DNA of 64,000 bases, from assembly GCA_002898275.1 (NCBI GenBank), contig BEIQ01000001.1, positions 489,899-553,898 of the forward strand. Direction: 5' to 3'. Source of the DNA: a bacterium HR40 (lineage in GTDB: Bacteria > Pseudomonadota > Alphaproteobacteria > Geminicoccales > Geminicoccaceae). Numbering within the stretch: the stretch's first letter is position 1; every line of letters begins with the position of its first letter. Of the stretch, positions 43,451 to 52,120 are shown piece by piece. Both the position numbers and the translations under genes were made by a program. The notes below the pieces were generated by a model. That model was given only the letters and a program-made list of their open reading frames with translations, searched no databases and was not told the DNA's origin.

Positions 43451-44455
43451 TCACAGCAACCCGAGGCTGCGGAAACTCGCCTGGCGCTTGCGGCCGACGA
43501 CGACGTGGTCGTGAACGGTGATACCCACCGCCGCCAAGGCCTCGACCACCTGACGGGTCATCTCGATGTCGGCGCGCGAGGGCGTGGGATCCCCGCTCGG
43601 ATGATTGTGCACCATGATGATCGCCGAGGCGCCGAGTTCGAGGGCGCGCTTGACCACCTCGCGAGGGTAGAGGGGGGTGTGGTCGACGGTGCCGCGGCTC
43701 TGGACCTCGTCCTTGATGAGGACGTTCTTGCGGTCGAGAAAGAGGATGCGGAAGTGCTCGGTGGGCTCGTACGCCATCGCCACTTCGAGATAATCGAGAA
43801 GCGCCGTCCAGCTGCCGATCACGGGCCGCTCGCGCAGCTGTTCGCGCAGCACCCGCTGCAACAGTTCGTAGATCGCCTTGAGCAGGACGCGCGTGAAACG
43901 CAGGTCGTCCTCGCGGACCGCTCGCCGTTCGTCCTCCGGCGGAAGGCGATCGGGGTCGAGACCGAAGCATTCGCGGTAGCGCTCCGGATCGGCCGCGAGC
44001 ACCCCGCCAAGGCCACCGAAGCGCTCGATCATGTCCTTGGCGATGGGTTTGGTATCGCGCCGGTGGACGGAAAAGAACAGCAGGAGTTCCAGCAGCTCGT
44101 AGTCGGCGAGGGCGGCGGGCGAGACCTCGAGGAAACGGGTGCGCAGGCGTTCGCGGTGGCCGTGATAGTGGGGGCGGGCCGGCGCGCGATCGAAGGACGG
44201 GGCCGGCGCCTCGGCGAGGCCGGGGCGAAGCCGTTCGAGCTCCTGGGCGAGGGCCGCGAGCCCCGGTGCGGGCAGCTCCCAAGCCCGCGCTTCCGGTCGC
44301 CACCGTCCGCCACAGCGACGGAGCAGTTCGCGCAGCGGCCAAGTCCTGCCGCGCACTACGAAACCGTCTTGCGCGTCTTGCCGTGGGCCCGTGCATTCGA
44401 GCCCGAAGCGGGCGAGAAGATCCGCCGCCTGGTCGGGTGCGGTGCCGTCCTGCAT
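43451..44455 (-). CDS. radC: RadC/JAB-domain protein
   Basis: This 334-residue member of the RadC family has the JAB1/MPN-type motif VHNHPSGDPTPSRADI, preceded by the usual RGTVDHTPLYPREVVKRAL. An N-terminal extension of about 110 residues before the HGHRERLRTRFLE family start contains a Cys-containing segment resembling a degenerate helix-hairpin-helix. The biochemical function of RadC proteins is not settled. The ATG at 44455 has a very poor ribosome binding site. It begins 10 bases after sfsA, and a -10-like TAATAT lies just in front, so a leaderless transcript is possible. Confidence 0.88.
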   Translation of the reverse strand: MQDGTAPDQAADLLARFGLECTGPRQDAQDGFVVRGRTWPLRELLRRCGGRWRPEARAWELPAPGLAALAQELERLRPGLAEAPAPSFDRAPARPHYHGHRERLRTRFLEVSPAALADYELLELLLFFSVHRRDTKPIAKDMIERFGGLGGVLAADPERYRECFGLDPDRLPPEDERRAVREDDLRFTRVLLKAIYELLQRVLREQLRERPVIGSWTALLDYLEVAMAYEPTEHFRILFLDRKNVLIKDEVQSRGTVDHTPLYPREVVKRALELGASAIIMVHNHPSGDPTPSRADIEMTRQVVEALAAVGITVHDHVVVGRKRQASFRSLGLL

Positions 44456-44462
44456 GGACGGT

Positions 44463-44491
44463 ATATTAAACCAAAGGGATAGTTCGATCCA
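44463..44491 (-). promoter_or_regulatory. Possible leaderless promoter of radC inside the sfsA 3' end
   Basis: TAATAT (44468-44463, minus strand) overlaps the sfsA stop region and is preceded by a weak TGGATC -35 (44491-44486) with 17-base spacing. The predicted start would fall on or next to the radC ATG. Confidence 0.3.
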
Positions 44492-45161
44492 GGTTTATCG
44501 ACTCGAGATTGATGGCGCACCGCCAGGCCTCGATCTCGACGCCGGCGGCTCGGGCCTCAGCGAACGCTTCCGCCCAGGCTGGGTCGATGTCGGCGGCTGG
44601 TCGGAACCCGTCGACATCGCCGCGCTGAGCGATGAGCAGGAGAGCCGCACGCTGGCCGCTGCGGGCGAGCTCGGTCAAGGTCGCGAGATGCCGCCTGCCA
44701 CGCCGCGTGGGGGCATCGGGAAACTGGGCGAGGCCGGCGCGTTTCCACGTGACGCCCTTGACCTCCACGAAGAGGAGGTGACCGGCTGGGTGCCTGAGCA
44801 CGAAGTCGAGGCGTGTCCCGGGACCGATCGCGGGTTCGCCGCGCAGCTTCTCGACGCCGCGAGCGAAGCCGATGCGCCCGGCCGCGAAGCCCTCGCGGGC
44901 GAGCCGATTGGGATTGCGGCTGTTGACCGCGACCAGCGTGCCGTCCTGCTCGACGAGCTCGAGGGTAAAAGGCAGGCGCCGTCCGGGATGGTCGCACAGA
45001 GACAGCCAGACCCGCGCGCCGGGTACCGCGAGTCCGGGAAGCCGTCCCGGGTCGGCGCAATGGGCCGTGACCTGTCGGCCGCCCTCGAGCTCGACATCGA
45101 CGAGAAAGCGCCTATAGCGTCGCACCAGGCGACCGGGGTAGAGCGGTTGCGGCAGTCGCAC
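44466..45161 (-). CDS. sfsA: SfsA family DNA-binding/nuclease protein
   Basis: This 231-residue protein matches the sugar fermentation stimulation protein A family. The N-terminal OB-like half has RRYRRFLVDVELEGGRQVTAHCADPGRL; the C-terminal half has a PD-(D/E)xK nuclease-like core (RLDFVLRHPAGHLLFVEVKGVT, with Asp and Glu-x-Lys). The GTG at 45161 is the start. It is divergent from the CinA-domain gene with only 38 bases between starts, so promoters overlap. Confidence 0.9.
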   Translation of the reverse strand: MRLPQPLYPGRLVRRYRRFLVDVELEGGRQVTAHCADPGRLPGLAVPGARVWLSLCDHPGRRLPFTLELVEQDGTLVAVNSRNPNRLAREGFAAGRIGFARGVEKLRGEPAIGPGTRLDFVLRHPAGHLLFVEVKGVTWKRAGLAQFPDAPTRRGRRHLATLTELARSGQRAALLLIAQRGDVDGFRPAADIDPAWAEAFAEARAAGVEIEAWRCAINLESINLDRTIPLV

Positions 45162-45199
45162 GGGATCGGTCCCGGAGGCGAGGTCGGGGAGCCGAAGAG

Positions 45200-45979
45200 A
45201 TGGGGTCGAGCGCAGAACCCGCTACGGCAGCGGTCGTGGTGATCGGCAACGAGATTCTCTCGGGGCGCACCGTCGACGCCAATCTCCCCTATCTCGCGCG
45301 CGAACTCAACGCTCTCGGCATCCGCTTGCGCGAGGCGCGCTTTGTTCCCGACGACGAGGCGATGATCGTCGAGGCGGTGAACGCCTGTCGGCAGCGCTGG
45401 GCCTATGTCTTCACGACCGGCGGCATCGGTCCGACCCACGACGACATCACCGCTGCGGCGGTGGCGCGCGCCTTCAACAGGAGACTCGTCCGCCATCCCG
45501 AGGCGGAGCGACGGCTGCGCGCCTATTATCCGCCCGAGCGGCTCAACGAGGCGCGCCTCAAGATGGCGGACATGCCCGAGGGTGCCGAGCTCATCGATAA
45601 TCCGGTGAGTGTCGCGCCCGGTTTCCGCATCGAAAACGTCTATGTGCTCGCCGGTATCCCGCGCGTCGCTCAGGCGATGTTCGAGGGCATCCGCCGTACC
45701 CTCGCTGGCGGGCCGCCCATCGTCTCGGCGAGCGTCCTCCTGTTCGCTCCGGAGGGCGAGATCGCCGCTCCCCTCGCTGCTCTCCAAAAGCGCTTCCCCG
45801 ACGTCGAGATCGGCTCCTACCCGTTCTTTCGTTTCGACCGTCCCGGGACCAGCATCGTGCTGCGCGGCACCGATCGCACCCGGCTCGAGGAGGCGCTCAC
45901 CTGTCTGCGCAACATAGCCGCGGAGCTCGGCATCGATACCGCCGAAGAAGCGGCGGCGAGCGGTACCCGGCAGGAGTGA
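45200..45979 (+). CDS. CinA/MoaB-type molybdopterin-binding-domain protein
   Basis: This 259-residue protein consists of one MoCF/CinA-N domain: AVVVIGNEILSGRTVDANLPYLARELNALGI, FTTGGIGPTHDDITAAAVA and MPEGAELIDNPV. It lacks the C-terminal deamidase domain of full CinA, so it belongs to the short competence/damage-inducible CinA-N group found in many alphaproteobacteria. The ATG at 45200 follows GGGGAG. A zincin gene begins four bases after its stop. Confidence 0.87.
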   Translation: MGSSAEPATAAVVVIGNEILSGRTVDANLPYLARELNALGIRLREARFVPDDEAMIVEAVNACRQRWAYVFTTGGIGPTHDDITAAAVARAFNRRLVRHPEAERRLRAYYPPERLNEARLKMADMPEGAELIDNPVSVAPGFRIENVYVLAGIPRVAQAMFEGIRRTLAGGPPIVSASVLLFAPEGEIAAPLAALQKRFPDVEIGSYPFFRFDRPGTSIVLRGTDRTRLEEALTCLRNIAAELGIDTAEEAAASGTRQE

Positions 45980-45983
45980 GGCC

Positions 45984-46412
45984 ATGCGCATCACCGACGA
46001 GTACTGGCCCGGCGCGATGTATGCGCCCACCATCAACGACATCGCCACTGTGGCCGAGCGCATCCTGCGCGAGCTTCCCGATCCCCTCCGCCGCCTGGTC
46101 GCGGCGGTGCCGGTCAGGGTCGAGGAATGGCCGGACGACGAGTTGCTGGAAGACCTCGAGATCGAGGATCCGCTCGAGCTCACCGGCTATTATACGGGCG
46201 TGCCCCTCGACGAGCGCGAAGCGGGGATACCAGCGAGCGGCCCCGACATCATCTACCTCTTTCGCATGCCGATCCTCTACGAGTGGTGCGAGCGCGGGTG
46301 TTCCCTCGAGGAGGTGGTGTTCGACGTGCTCACGCACGAGATCGGCCACCATTTCGGCATGAGCGAGGAGGAAGTGCTGCGGATGGAGGGCCGAGGCGGC
46401 GAGCCCTCCTGA
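45984..46412 (+). CDS. Small zincin-like metallopeptidase
   Basis: This 142-residue protein carries HEIGHHFG (His118, Glu119, His122) of the zincin_1 family of small cytosolic metallopeptidases. It is strongly acidic in the middle (EEWPDDELLEDLEIEDP). The third zinc ligand is not certain. The ATG follows GGAGTGAGG. It is co-transcribed with the CinA-domain gene. Substrate unknown. Confidence 0.85.
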   Translation: MRITDEYWPGAMYAPTINDIATVAERILRELPDPLRRLVAAVPVRVEEWPDDELLEDLEIEDPLELTGYYTGVPLDEREAGIPASGPDIIYLFRMPILYEWCERGCSLEEVVFDVLTHEIGHHFGMSEEEVLRMEGRGGEPS

Positions 46413-46466
46413 TGCATCCGGCGCTGGAGGGCCGCCTGTTGGCGCATGGCGTCCGTTCGTCGTCGA

Positions 46467-47351
46467 TCACGGGCGACGCTGCCAGCTGCGGGTAGCCCCG
46501 GGGGCCAAGAACTCGAGGGCCAGACCAAAGGCGCGGGCGGGGTCGACGGCGAGGCGGTCGGGCAGAGCCTCGAAAGGGATCTCGCGGGCCTCGAGCCATC
46601 GCCGGGTGCGCGTCGGATCTTCGACTTCCATTTCCACCGCCACCAGCCGCGGTGCCGCCGAAGCCTCGGGTTCGCCGAGCTGGGGATGGAAGAGGCGCAC
46701 GTCCTCGAGCGGGGCCACGACCACCGTCTGGCCGCCGGCATGGAAGGCGGTCACGTGATCGGTATTGACCGCCGCGGCCTCGCCGAACAAGGCGGTGAGC
46801 GCTCGTGTCGCGGGCTCGGGCGGATCGGCGAGGAGCGTGCAGCTGCGCAGCCGGGTCGCGCCATTGGGATGACGCAGCCATTCCGATCGGCGGACGAGCT
46901 CGGGGGTAAGGTGAAAGCAAGCGAACACGACAAAGCCGCCGAGTTCCGCGATCTCCGGCACGACGTTGGCAAAGCGCAGCTCGACGGGCCCTTCCGCGTC
47001 CTCCAGGCGGCGCGCGAGAGGCTGTGGACCGTGGACGGTGATCCCCCTGGCGCGCCAGAACGCTGCCGTGCCCGCCGCGTCGTCGGTCGCCAGCGCCAAC
47101 CCCATGCCGCCCTCGCCGCGAGCCAGGAAGGCGGCGATGTCGTGGCGCACCGCCGAGGCATCGACCATACCGATCAGTTCGACATAGGAGGCTTCGAGCA
47201 TCGCACACACATTGGCCGTGCTCCAGCCGATGTGGCGGCCCCGCGGGGTGACGACGAAGCCGAGGTCGCGCCAGCGCTGGGCAGCTGCCTCGAGGTCGTG
47301 GACCCCGATCAGGACGTGGTCGATTCCGCGGATGTGGCTGTCCATCGCCAT
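46467..47351 (-). CDS. VOC/glyoxalase-like domain protein
   Basis: This 294-residue protein has two VOC-fold repeats: [33 protein letters not shown] at the N-terminus and a second beta-alpha-beta-beta-beta unit after about residue 160. It resembles the glyoxalase_3 group of unknown substrate. A His in the first strand (IDHV) and Glu in VEMEVEDP are potential metal ligands. The start ATG at 47351 has GAGGGGTAGG upstream. It converges on the zincin and diverges from the nucleosidase. Confidence 0.8.
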   Translation of the reverse strand: MAMDSHIRGIDHVLIGVHDLEAAAQRWRDLGFVVTPRGRHIGWSTANVCAMLEASYVELIGMVDASAVRHDIAAFLARGEGGMGLALATDDAAGTAAFWRARGITVHGPQPLARRLEDAEGPVELRFANVVPEIAELGGFVVFACFHLTPELVRRSEWLRHPNGATRLRSCTLLADPPEPATRALTALFGEAAAVNTDHVTAFHAGGQTVVVAPLEDVRLFHPQLGEPEASAAPRLVAVEMEVEDPTRTRRWLEAREIPFEALPDRLAVDPARAFGLALEFLAPGATRSWQRRP

Positions 47352-47437
47352 CGCCTACCCCTCGCCGGCTTTGCGCAATGCCGCTAACTTGCCGGACGGG
47401 CAGGCGGTGGCAAGCCCCGAGCGTGCGGGAGGATGGC

Positions 47438-48190
47438 GTGCGCATTGGCATCATCTGTGCCATTCCTCAGGAACTCGCTCATCTCGAGCAGGTCCTCGGG
47501 GAGGCTGCGGCGGTGGAGCGCGCCGGGCTACGGTTCCTTTGCGGCCGGCTCGAAGGCCGGGACGTGGTCCTCGTGGGGGCGGGCATCGGCAAAGTCAACG
47601 CGGCGATGACGGCGACCCTGCTGGCCGAGCGCTTCGGCTGCGACCCTGTCGTTTTCAGCGGGGTCGCAGGCGGCCTCGATCCGGAGCTCCACATCGGCGA
47701 CGTGGTGATCGCCACCCGCACCATCCAGCACGATTGCGGCTGGATCGAACACGGTCGGCTTCACGTCTACCAGGCCGGCCATGTCCCCTTTTTCAACCCG
47801 ACCGAACGCCTCGGCTTCGAAGTGCCGGGCGCTTTGCTCGCCCGGACACGCCAGCGCCTCGCCGACTTCCGGCTCCCCGCCCTGTCGCGCCGAGCCGGGG
47901 GCGAGGGCGTTCCCGCCCGCATCGTTTTCGGCACCATTCTCTCCGGCGACCAATACATCCATTGCGAGGAGACACGGGAGCGGCTTCACCGCGAACTGGG
48001 TGGCCAAGCCGTGGAAATGGAGGGTGGGGCACTCGCCCAAGTGTGCGAGGCCTTTGGCGTCGGCTGGCTCGACATCCGCGCCCTTTCCGATCTCGCCGGT
48101 CGCGACTCGCGCTTCGACTTCCATGCCTTTGTCGACGAGGTGGCGGCGAGCTCGGCCCTGATTTTGCGCCATTTGTTACCGGTCTTGTGA
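47438..48190 (+). CDS. mtnN: 5'-Methylthioadenosine/S-adenosylhomocysteine nucleosidase
   Basis: This 250-residue PNP-family enzyme releases adenine from MTA and SAH in the methionine salvage and methylation cycles. [52 protein letters not shown] and [16 protein letters not shown] with the catalytic Asp in SDLAGRDS are present. The GTG at 47438, eight bases after GGGAGG, gives the right N-terminus. An insertion of about 20 residues near residues 150-170 is longer than in E. coli Pfs. Confidence 0.88.
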   Translation: MRIGIICAIPQELAHLEQVLGEAAAVERAGLRFLCGRLEGRDVVLVGAGIGKVNAAMTATLLAERFGCDPVVFSGVAGGLDPELHIGDVVIATRTIQHDCGWIEHGRLHVYQAGHVPFFNPTERLGFEVPGALLARTRQRLADFRLPALSRRAGGEGVPARIVFGTILSGDQYIHCEETRERLHRELGGQAVEMEGGALAQVCEAFGVGWLDIRALSDLAGRDSRFDFHAFVDEVAASSALILRHLLPVL

Positions 48191-48278
48191 GCGTGCGCGC
48201 GGCGCCTTCCGCGCCGGCGATTGCAACCTCCGGCCGCGGCTGCGAAGATGTGGCCGCAGCCTGCGGGGAGGAACGGGA

Positions 48279-49106
48279 GTGATCGTCGTCGAGGCCCATG
48301 GCGCCCGCATCCCGGCCCTCGGACTCGGCACCTGGGAGCTCGCCGGGGCACTGTGCGAGCGCATCGTCGAGCTCGCTCTCGCCATCGGCTATCGCCATTT
48401 CGATACCGCCCAGATGTACGGCAACGAGCGGGAAGTGGGACGGGCGATCGCCAAGAGCGGGATCGCGCGGGCAGAGGTGTTCGTCACCACCAAGATCTGG
48501 CCCGACAGCTTCCGGCGGGGGACCCTTCAGGCTGCCGCCGCGGCGAGCGTCGAGCGACTCGGTCTCGTGCCCGATCTGCTGCTGCTGCACTGGCCGAACC
48601 CGAACGTGCCGCTCGCCGAGACCATGGAAGCTCTGGTCGATGCTCGAGCGCGCGGCTTCACCCGCCACATCGGCATCAGCAATTTTCCCACCCGGCTCAT
48701 GGCCGAGGCGATATCCCTCTCGCCGGTGCCCCTCGTCACCAACCAGGTGGAATACCACCCGTTCCTGAGCCAGAGGCGCGTGCTCGCCGCCTGCCGCGAT
48801 GCGGGTATGGCGCTCACCGCCTACTGCCCGCTCGCCCGCGGCCGGGTGTTCGGCCATCCGGTGTTGCGGCGCATCGCCTCTCGCCACGGCAAGAACGAGG
48901 GTCAGGTCGCGCTACGCTGGCTGTTGCAGCAGCCGATGGTCGCTGCCGTGCCGCGCTCGGCTCGACCCGAACACCTGCGCGCCAACTTCGAGGTCTTCGA
49001 TTTCACCTTGAGCGAGGCGGAGATGGCGGAGATCGCGGCGCTCGCCGACCCGCGGGGTCGGGTCGTCGACATCGACGGCCTCGCCCCACCCTGGGATCCG
49101 GAGTGA
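48279..49106 (+). CDS. Aldo/keto reductase (2,5-diketogluconate reductase type)
   Basis: This 275-residue NADPH-dependent (beta/alpha)8 reductase has the catalytic tetrad Asp42, Tyr47, Lys72 and His104 (FDTAQMYGNE, TTKIW, LLLHWPN). The NADPH loop has PRSARPEHLRANFEVFDFTL. The start is GTG at 48279, after GGGA. It lies 89 bases after the nucleosidase and 3 bases before the dehalogenase-like hydrolase, so it is likely co-transcribed with it. Broad-specificity aldehyde or ketone reduction is likely. Confidence 0.9.
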   Translation: MIVVEAHGARIPALGLGTWELAGALCERIVELALAIGYRHFDTAQMYGNEREVGRAIAKSGIARAEVFVTTKIWPDSFRRGTLQAAAAASVERLGLVPDLLLLHWPNPNVPLAETMEALVDARARGFTRHIGISNFPTRLMAEAISLSPVPLVTNQVEYHPFLSQRRVLAACRDAGMALTAYCPLARGRVFGHPVLRRIASRHGKNEGQVALRWLLQQPMVAAVPRSARPEHLRANFEVFDFTLSEAEMAEIAALADPRGRVVDIDGLAPPWDPE

Positions 49107-49109
49107 GCC

Positions 49110-50000
49110 GTGAGGGAGCGTTTTGTCGGCTTCGAGGCGCGCAGCCTTCCGGCGTCGGCGGGCGCCATCGCCTATCGCATCGGCGGCAGCGGTCCTCCCC
49201 TGTTCCTGCTGCACGGCTATCCCGAGACCCATCTCATGTGGCACCGGGTAGCCCCTCTGCTGGCTTCTTCCTTCACCGTCGTCTGTCCGGATCTGCGCGG
49301 CTACGGCGACAGCGCCAAGCCTCCGACGACCCCCGACCACGAACCCTACAGCAAGCGGGCGATGGCCAGCGACGTTCTGGCCCTCGCCGACCATTTGGGT
49401 TTCCGCACCTTTGCCGCCTGTGGCCACGATCGCGGTGCGCGGGTGCTCCATCGCCTCTGCCTCGACCAGCCAGAGCGGGTCGTCCGGGCAGCCCTCCTCG
49501 ACATCGTTCCCACGCTCACTCTCTTCGAGAAGACCGACCAGGCCATCGCGAGCGGCTATTTCCACTGGTTCTTCTTGAGCCAGCCGGCGCCGCTGCCGGA
49601 ACGATTGATCGGCGGCAACCCGCGCTTCTGGCTCGAGTGGATCCTCGGGCGTTGGGCAGCGAGACCCGTCGCGGAGGTCTTTCCGGCCGATGTGTTCGAC
49701 GCGTATCTGCGGGCCTTCTCCGAGCCCGCCACCATCCACGCCACCTGCGAGGACTATCGGGCGGGCGCGACCATCGACCTCGAGCACGATCGCGCCGATC
49801 GCCACCGGCGTATCGGCTGTCCGCTGCTCGTGCTCTGGGGCGCGACCGGTCTCATCGCGCGCCATTTCGACGTGCTCGCCTGCTGGCGCGAGAAGGCGGC
49901 AGGCTCCGTCGAAGGGCGGGCGCTCTCCTGTGGCCATTTCCTGCCCGAGGAGGCAGCGGAAGAGACCGCCCTCGAACTCCTCCGTTTCTTCCGTGCGTGA
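49110..50000 (+). CDS. Alpha/beta hydrolase, fluoroacetate-dehalogenase-like
   Basis: This 296-residue alpha/beta hydrolase has LLHGYPETHLMWHRVAP (oxyanion), nucleophile Asp107 in GHDRG, acid Asp131 (LLDIVPT) and base His276 (CGHFL). The fluoroacetate-specific set seen in RPA1163 is conserved: Arg108 and Arg111 for the carboxylate, and His152, Trp153 (YFHWFFL) and Tyr216 (EDYRAG) for fluoride. Haloacetate dehalogenase H-1-type activity is therefore plausible; an ester or epoxide hydrolase is the alternative. The start is GTG. The next gene, a helicase, starts 27 bases downstream. Confidence 0.85.
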   Translation: MRERFVGFEARSLPASAGAIAYRIGGSGPPLFLLHGYPETHLMWHRVAPLLASSFTVVCPDLRGYGDSAKPPTTPDHEPYSKRAMASDVLALADHLGFRTFAACGHDRGARVLHRLCLDQPERVVRAALLDIVPTLTLFEKTDQAIASGYFHWFFLSQPAPLPERLIGGNPRFWLEWILGRWAARPVAEVFPADVFDAYLRAFSEPATIHATCEDYRAGATIDLEHDRADRHRRIGCPLLVLWGATGLIARHFDVLACWREKAAGSVEGRALSCGHFLPEEAAEETALELLRFFRA

Positions 50001-50026
50001 ACCCTGGTGCCGCGTCGCGGCAGGCG

Positions 50027-52120
50027 ATGAACGAGGGGACCATCGAACTCGATCCGCAGCAGCGACAGGCGGCGACTTTTGGCCTCGATACCCCGGGGCT
50101 GCGTCATCCGCCGCTGCGCATCGCGGCTGGGGCCGGAACGGGCAAGACGACGACGCTCGCCCATCGGGTGGCGGAGCTGATTTTGGCCGGCGCCGACCCG
50201 GCACGTATCCTGCTTTTCACGTTCACCCGGCGAGCGGCTGAAGAGCTCGCCTCGCGGGTGGCCGCCATCTGCCGCGACCGCCTCGGGCGGCGCATCGATG
50301 CCGCTGCCATCCTGCCGTGGAGCGGCACCTTCCATGCCATGGCCTTGAGACTGGTGCGGGAGCAGGCGAGCGTCCTCGGGCTCGATCCCTCCTTCGGCGT
50401 CCTCGATCGCATCGATGCTCGCGACCTCCTCGACCAGCTGCGGCGCGAGCTCGGGTTCGCCGATGGTCGGGTGCGGTTTCCGCCGCCCGCGCTCTGCCTC
50501 GAGATCGGCAGCTTCACCCTGAACGCCGCGGTACCCCTCGCCCAAGCCCTCGCGTGGCGCTGGCCGCATCTCCTGCCGCTGGCCGAAGATCTCCGGCGTA
50601 TGTTCGCTGCCTTTGCGGCGAGCAAGGCGCGCTTCGCACTGCTCGACTACGACGATTTGCTCCTCGCCCTCGCCACGATGCTCGATCATCCCGCGCTCGG
50701 CGAGCGACTGCGGCGGCGCTTCGACCATTTGCTGGTCGACGAATATCAGGACACGACCCCGCTTCAGGCGCGTATCGTGCGCGGATTCCTGCCGGACGGC
50801 CGGGGACTAACCGTGGTGGGCGACGACCAGCAGGCGATCTATGGGTTCCGCGCCGCGAGCGTGCGCAACATGCTCGACTTTCCGCGCATGTTCCCGCAGG
50901 CGCAAACCTGTACCCTCACCACCAACCGGCGGTCCAGTCAGCCGATCCTGGCACTGGCCAACGCCATTCTCGCGGAGGCCCGGGAGGGTATCCCCAAACG
51001 TTTGGTGGGCGGGATCGGCGAGGGACCACGTCCGCAGCTCGTGGTGGTGGCGGACGAGGCCGCGCAGGCCCGGGCGGTGGTCGCGCGCGTGCTCGCCTTC
51101 TGTGAACGCGGAGTGCGGCTGCGCGATCAGGCGGTGCTGGTGCGCAGTGTCCAGCACATGGCATGGCTCGAGCTGGAGCTGGCGCGCAGGCGCATCCCCT
51201 ACCGCAAATACGGCGGCCTCAAGCTGCTCGAGGCCGCGCATGTGCGCGATTTCCTCGCCTTCCTGCGCCATGCCGACAATCCGCGCGACCGGCTTTCCGG
51301 CGAGCGGATGCTCTGCCAGCTCCCGGGTGTCGGGCGCGCCTTCGCGACCCTCGCCCTCGACCGCCTCGAAGGGAGCGGCTTCGATCCGCTCGCCCTCGCC
51401 CTGTTGCCGCCGCCAGCTTTGGCGCGCAGCCTCTGGGCGGACTTTCTCGACCTCCTCGTCCGCTTGCGCACGCCTGGAGCTTGGCCGGACTGTCTGGAAA
51501 GGCTCCGGGCGTTCTTGGTGCCGCTCCTCGAGCGGCGCTATGCGGATCATGCCGAACGCGGACGCGACCTCGAGCAACTGGTCCTCGCCGCGCGGACCTT
51601 TCCCACCCGCCGGGATTTCCTCGCCGCACTGGCTCTCGAGCCGCCCGTCGGCTCGGGCGGCGAAGCAGCCGATCCGCGGCGTCACGACGACTGGCTCGTG
51701 CTGTCCACCATCCATTCTGCCAAGGGCCGGGAGTTCGAGGTGGTTTTCGTGCCCTGGCTCGTGGACGGCTGGATCCCCTCCGATCTCGCGACGGGAAGTG
51801 CCGCGGAAATCGAGGAGGAACGTCGCCTCTTCTATGTCGCCGTCACGCGCGCCCGCCGTCGTCTCGTACTCCTTCGGCCGCTTGCCTGCTACCTCCACAG
51901 CGAGCCCGGCCGGTCCGACCATCATGTCCGAGCCCTGCCGTCGCGTTTTCTCACTCCGCGCCTACTGGCCGAGCTGGAACTGGTGACGGGCGAGGGGGAA
52001 GAGGGAGGTCGGACGGCGGACGAGCGAAGCGAAAAACCAGGCGGGGAGCCGGCCAAGGAGGGGATGTTGCTCGACCTCGCCGCCAGCCTCAGGGCGATGT
52101 GGCGCCGCGGGCCGGCGTGA
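50027..52120 (+). CDS. UvrD/PcrA-family ATP-dependent DNA helicase
   Basis: This 697-residue superfamily I helicase has motif I AGAGTGKTT, Ia FTFTRRAAEELASR, II LLVDEYQDTTPLQ, III VVGDDQQAIYGFRAA, IV TNRRSSQPIL, V TIHSAKGREFEVVFVPWL and VI RRLFYVAVTRARRRLVLL. The 2B region is shorter and Leu-rich. It is probably a UvrD-like repair or Rep-like helicase; RecB-type nuclease domains are absent. The ATG at 50027 has a weak CAGG upstream. Its 3' end overlaps the convergent flippase gene by 32 bases. Confidence 0.9.
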   Translation: MNEGTIELDPQQRQAATFGLDTPGLRHPPLRIAAGAGTGKTTTLAHRVAELILAGADPARILLFTFTRRAAEELASRVAAICRDRLGRRIDAAAILPWSGTFHAMALRLVREQASVLGLDPSFGVLDRIDARDLLDQLRRELGFADGRVRFPPPALCLEIGSFTLNAAVPLAQALAWRWPHLLPLAEDLRRMFAAFAASKARFALLDYDDLLLALATMLDHPALGERLRRRFDHLLVDEYQDTTPLQARIVRGFLPDGRGLTVVGDDQQAIYGFRAASVRNMLDFPRMFPQAQTCTLTTNRRSSQPILALANAILAEAREGIPKRLVGGIGEGPRPQLVVVADEAAQARAVVARVLAFCERGVRLRDQAVLVRSVQHMAWLELELARRRIPYRKYGGLKLLEAAHVRDFLAFLRHADNPRDRLSGERMLCQLPGVGRAFATLALDRLEGSGFDPLALALLPPPALARSLWADFLDLLVRLRTPGAWPDCLERLRAFLVPLLERRYADHAERGRDLEQLVLAARTFPTRRDFLAALALEPPVGSGGEAADPRRHDDWLVLSTIHSAKGREFEVVFVPWLVDGWIPSDLATGSAAEIEEERRLFYVAVTRARRRLVLLRPLACYLHSEPGRSDHHVRALPSRFLTPRLLAELELVTGEGEEGGRTADERSEKPGGEPAKEGMLLDLAASLRAMWRRGPA

